A stretch of 64,000 nucleotides of DNA from Istiophorus platypterus. Taxonomy: Eukaryota > Chordata > Actinopteri > Istiophoriformes > Istiophoridae. The first letter of the stretch is position 1. Every line of letters begins with the position of its first letter. Below, one piece after another: positions 61,741 through 64,000 of this stretch. The notes under the pieces are model-generated. The model was not told the origin of the DNA and made no database searches. It was given only the letters and a program-made list of their open reading frames with translations. The stretch spans positions 2,276,609 to 2,340,608 of the forward strand of contig CM029119.1 of NCBI GenBank assembly GCA_016859345.1, read 5' to 3'. The position numbers and the translations under genes were made by a program.

Positions 61741-64000
61741 TGCCTTCCCTCTGAGGAAGCTGGTGTCAAGGTGATACTGGGAGCCAATCAGTCTGTTCTG
61801 GATACCACAGACAGGCAGGGTGCAAACACTGTAGTGCCCTCTGTTAACACTTCAGTCCAGCAGCACTTCAACCATCAGGTGGAGCAGATATCAACCAAAT
61901 TTTACGGTGGGTGCTTCAGGCACAAGCTCCTACCAGTAATTTGAAGGGCAGGGAAAAAAGGGCAGGAAAAAGAAAATTCCAAAGCATTCATTTCCATTGA
62001 AAAGAAATGACCCAAAAATAGACAACTATTTATTGTTTTTAGTTAGTTTTAAAGGCATGAGAAATGTTTCCTGAAGAAGTTCATGCTTCCTCACTATCAG
62101 TTCTGTTCTCTAATTCTTGAGGTTATCCAGGCTCAAAACAATCAACTTAAAGCTACTTTTAAAGGAAATTTGTCGCGACATTCATTTTAGTGTGATCCAG
62201 TTCGTCACATTGAACTGTGGCATTTCATCAGAACGTTCAGCCTTCATTTAATTTAAAATAATATTAGTGTGTACTAACTTTAAAGGAAACACGCAGGGTT
62301 GAAAAAAGGTTTCCTGCCACTATTGAACCCTAATGGGTTTATATTATATTAATAGATATGAAATAAACAATCACAAGTAAATTGGGTAGAATGAACTAAT
62401 TTGAGAAATTATTAAAAATCGTTATCAGATGTCACTTCATCCCTCCTATTTTCATCATAACAGAGTTTTCCTTTTTCAGAAGTCCGTTCTAACATGACAT
62501 TTTATCTCAGTGCTCAGTTGTTTCGTAATGTCACATTTCATGACCATAGTGTTTTCTCCACATGCTAAGCTTCCAGCTGGTCACGGTCACATCCTCCTGC
62601 ACCTTATGATAGCACGTGCAACAACTGCTGTCAGATTAGGCCACTTAGCTCCTCTTAGCTAGAGGAACAAAAATGCACAAGTTATTTTGAATCGACTATG
62701 ACACTGCTGTAAATAAACGCAGCAGATGGACAAAGACTCCTTTTATGTATTTAGCTTAACAAGGCTACACATACTACCTACCTAGCTCGCTAACTAGTTT
62801 GGGAGGGTGAGCTTGGTACATTATTAACTGAAGAGGCTATGGTAGCAGCCTTAACTAGCTCCTGTTGGCTAGTGTGAACAAAGTAAAAGATTGTCTGCCT
62901 TCTGCTCATCGCAAATGTGGGGGACTGTACTAGAGGAGCATCTTTAGAATTGAAACACAGCCAAGGCAACACTGAATTAACCTATTGCACATAATGCTAG
63001 CTGCACCTGGCTCTTCACATGGATGGTGAGTAAAAATCTAAGCTCACAAAATGGTTTTGCTAGTCAGCAGTCTGCTAAGTAGGTAGTGTGAAGTATCCTT
63101 GTTAAGCTAAGGTTTCAGCTAAAGAGGTTTAGTTACTGTGTTTATTTAAAACAGCTGCTAGATAGCCGGTTGATTGAGAATCATTTTAGCACTGTTGCTG
63201 CTTTGGCTAACAGGTGGAAACTGGCAAAATCTGGCAGCAGTTGTGGAGCTTGCTAGTTTAAGAAGCAATCATAAAATGTAATCATGAAAAAATTTGACAT
63301 GAAATAAAAGTTTCACTGAGTAAAATGTCAATATAAGAAAAAAAGAATAAAAATGACAATAAAATGAATTACTGCAATAAGAATAACTGAATAACATCTC
63401 ATAGTACTGAGCTGACTTTTAAAAATTTATTAAAATATTCAATAAACTGTTTTACCTTATATCTTTTTATTTATTTAATAGTGAACATTTGAGATTCAAT
63501 ATTTAATATTTCAGATTTTCGGCTTTCTGAACTTTTCTAGATTGCATTTCAGCCCTTGAGCCACATTTAAATCTTCACTCTGGTATCCTGCAAGACAATG
63601 ATCCCTATTTATTTTATTTAGTAACAATTGTTTTTTTGTTGTTACTTAATTTCTGAGCTAAACCAGTGTCAGACCTGCTGTAGCACAATAGGGAATGAAG
63701 ATGAGGGACTGAATTTCATTTAAATATTTTTAGACATCTAACTGAAAAAAGTGCCAGCATGCTGCTTTGATCGCACACAGCTGGCAATACAGTGATCTTA
63801 ACAAATATCCTCCCAAGTGATGGATTTACTGTATACATAACAATGTTCATTCTGGTATCCCAACATACCAGAATTTTCTGAAAGGTGCTTCATATTATTC
63901 AGTTGCCTTCCTTCTCAACTATCTGCCTATTTTATCTCTCAACACCTCGACAAATTTGTTACAATTACCCCAGATTTCATATTTGATCTGCTGACCAGCG
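61741..64000 (+). other. tmem94 3' UTR and downstream flank
   Basis: No further exon, gene or clear repeat was recognised. The proximal part is probable 3' UTR. The distal part is AT-rich with no open frame of interest. Confidence 0.5.
62362..62367 (+). promoter_or_regulatory. Candidate polyadenylation signal of tmem94 (AATAAA)
   Basis: AATAAA about 620 bp after the stop codon. A second AATAAA lies at 62712-62717. Which one is used cannot be told from sequence. Confidence 0.4.

Noticed and set aside
1..64000. CRISPR array, operons, phage or bacterial defence system
   Set aside because: No spaced direct-repeat arrays, Shine-Dalgarno-led gene strings or prokaryotic genes. The DNA is plainly vertebrate.
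1..64000. Genuine tRNA, rRNA, microRNA or snoRNA genes
   Set aside because: Apart from tRNA-like boxes in a SINE and at 16.8 kb, I found no sequence I could support as an RNA gene by eye. A covariance-model search would be needed to exclude small ones.
61741..64000. A third gene downstream of tmem94
   Set aside because: No exon-like segments with splice sites and conserved protein text were seen.

Overview
The window reads as vertebrate nuclear DNA, most likely from a teleost fish. It is AT-rich, its genes are split into many short exons with GT/AG introns, and the introns are loaded with fish-type transposable elements: Tc1/mariner copies, an RTE-type LINE, an L2/CR1-like LINE, Ty3/Gypsy remnants and a tRNA-derived SINE. 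There is no prokaryotic gene organisation, no CRISPR array and no rRNA gene.

Two protein-coding genes are present, both on the + strand. (1) 654..8092 is the 3' end of an unconventional myosin XV tail gene (best guess myo15b). Thirteen exons, all phase-compatible, encode the last 463 residues: the end of a MyTH4 domain, a FERM domain and a C-terminal class I PDZ-ligand-like tail. Motor, neck and upstream tail lie outside the window. (2) 16.35..61.74 kb holds the complete tmem94 gene, a multi-pass P-type-ATPase-like protein of the ER implicated in Mg2+ handling. I assembled 31 coding exons (4104 nt, 1367 aa plus stop) in one unbroken frame, with a non-coding first exon under a GC-rich, TATA-less promoter and a second exon that carries several upstream ORFs and the start codon. 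In human 17q25, MYO15B and TMEM94 lie close together, so this pairing fits conserved synteny.

Layout. 0-8.1 kb: myosin exons, with an RTE LINE fragment filling one intron. 8.1-16.2 kb: intergenic; an antisense LINE relic (10.0-13.4 kb) followed by a broken Gypsy element (13.8-14.6 kb). 16.2-18.2 kb: tmem94 promoter, 5' UTR and an 8-codon first coding exon. 18.2-28.5 kb: a large intron with two related Tc1-derived copies, a 116-bp tandem duplication and a Tc1-like element split by an 858-bp solo LTR. 28.5-48 kb: exons for the N-terminal membrane segments and actuator region, separated by introns carrying a 185-bp MITE, its 1.47-kb relative, an IR/DR Tc1 element and others. 49.7-61.7 kb: dense exons for the catalytic-like domain and the C-terminal membrane bundle. 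61.7-64 kb: 3' UTR and flank with candidate polyadenylation signals.

I did not find evidence of a new biological system. The most interesting points are the degraded catalytic motifs of tmem94 (DKQG instead of DKTGT; GSSAN instead of GDGxND), its uORF-rich leader, the myosin PDZ-ligand tail, and a traceable series of transposon copies in the introns. All coordinates come from reading by eye. Exon joins are supported by splice-site consensus, frame continuity and family similarity from memory, not by a database search or RNA evidence.
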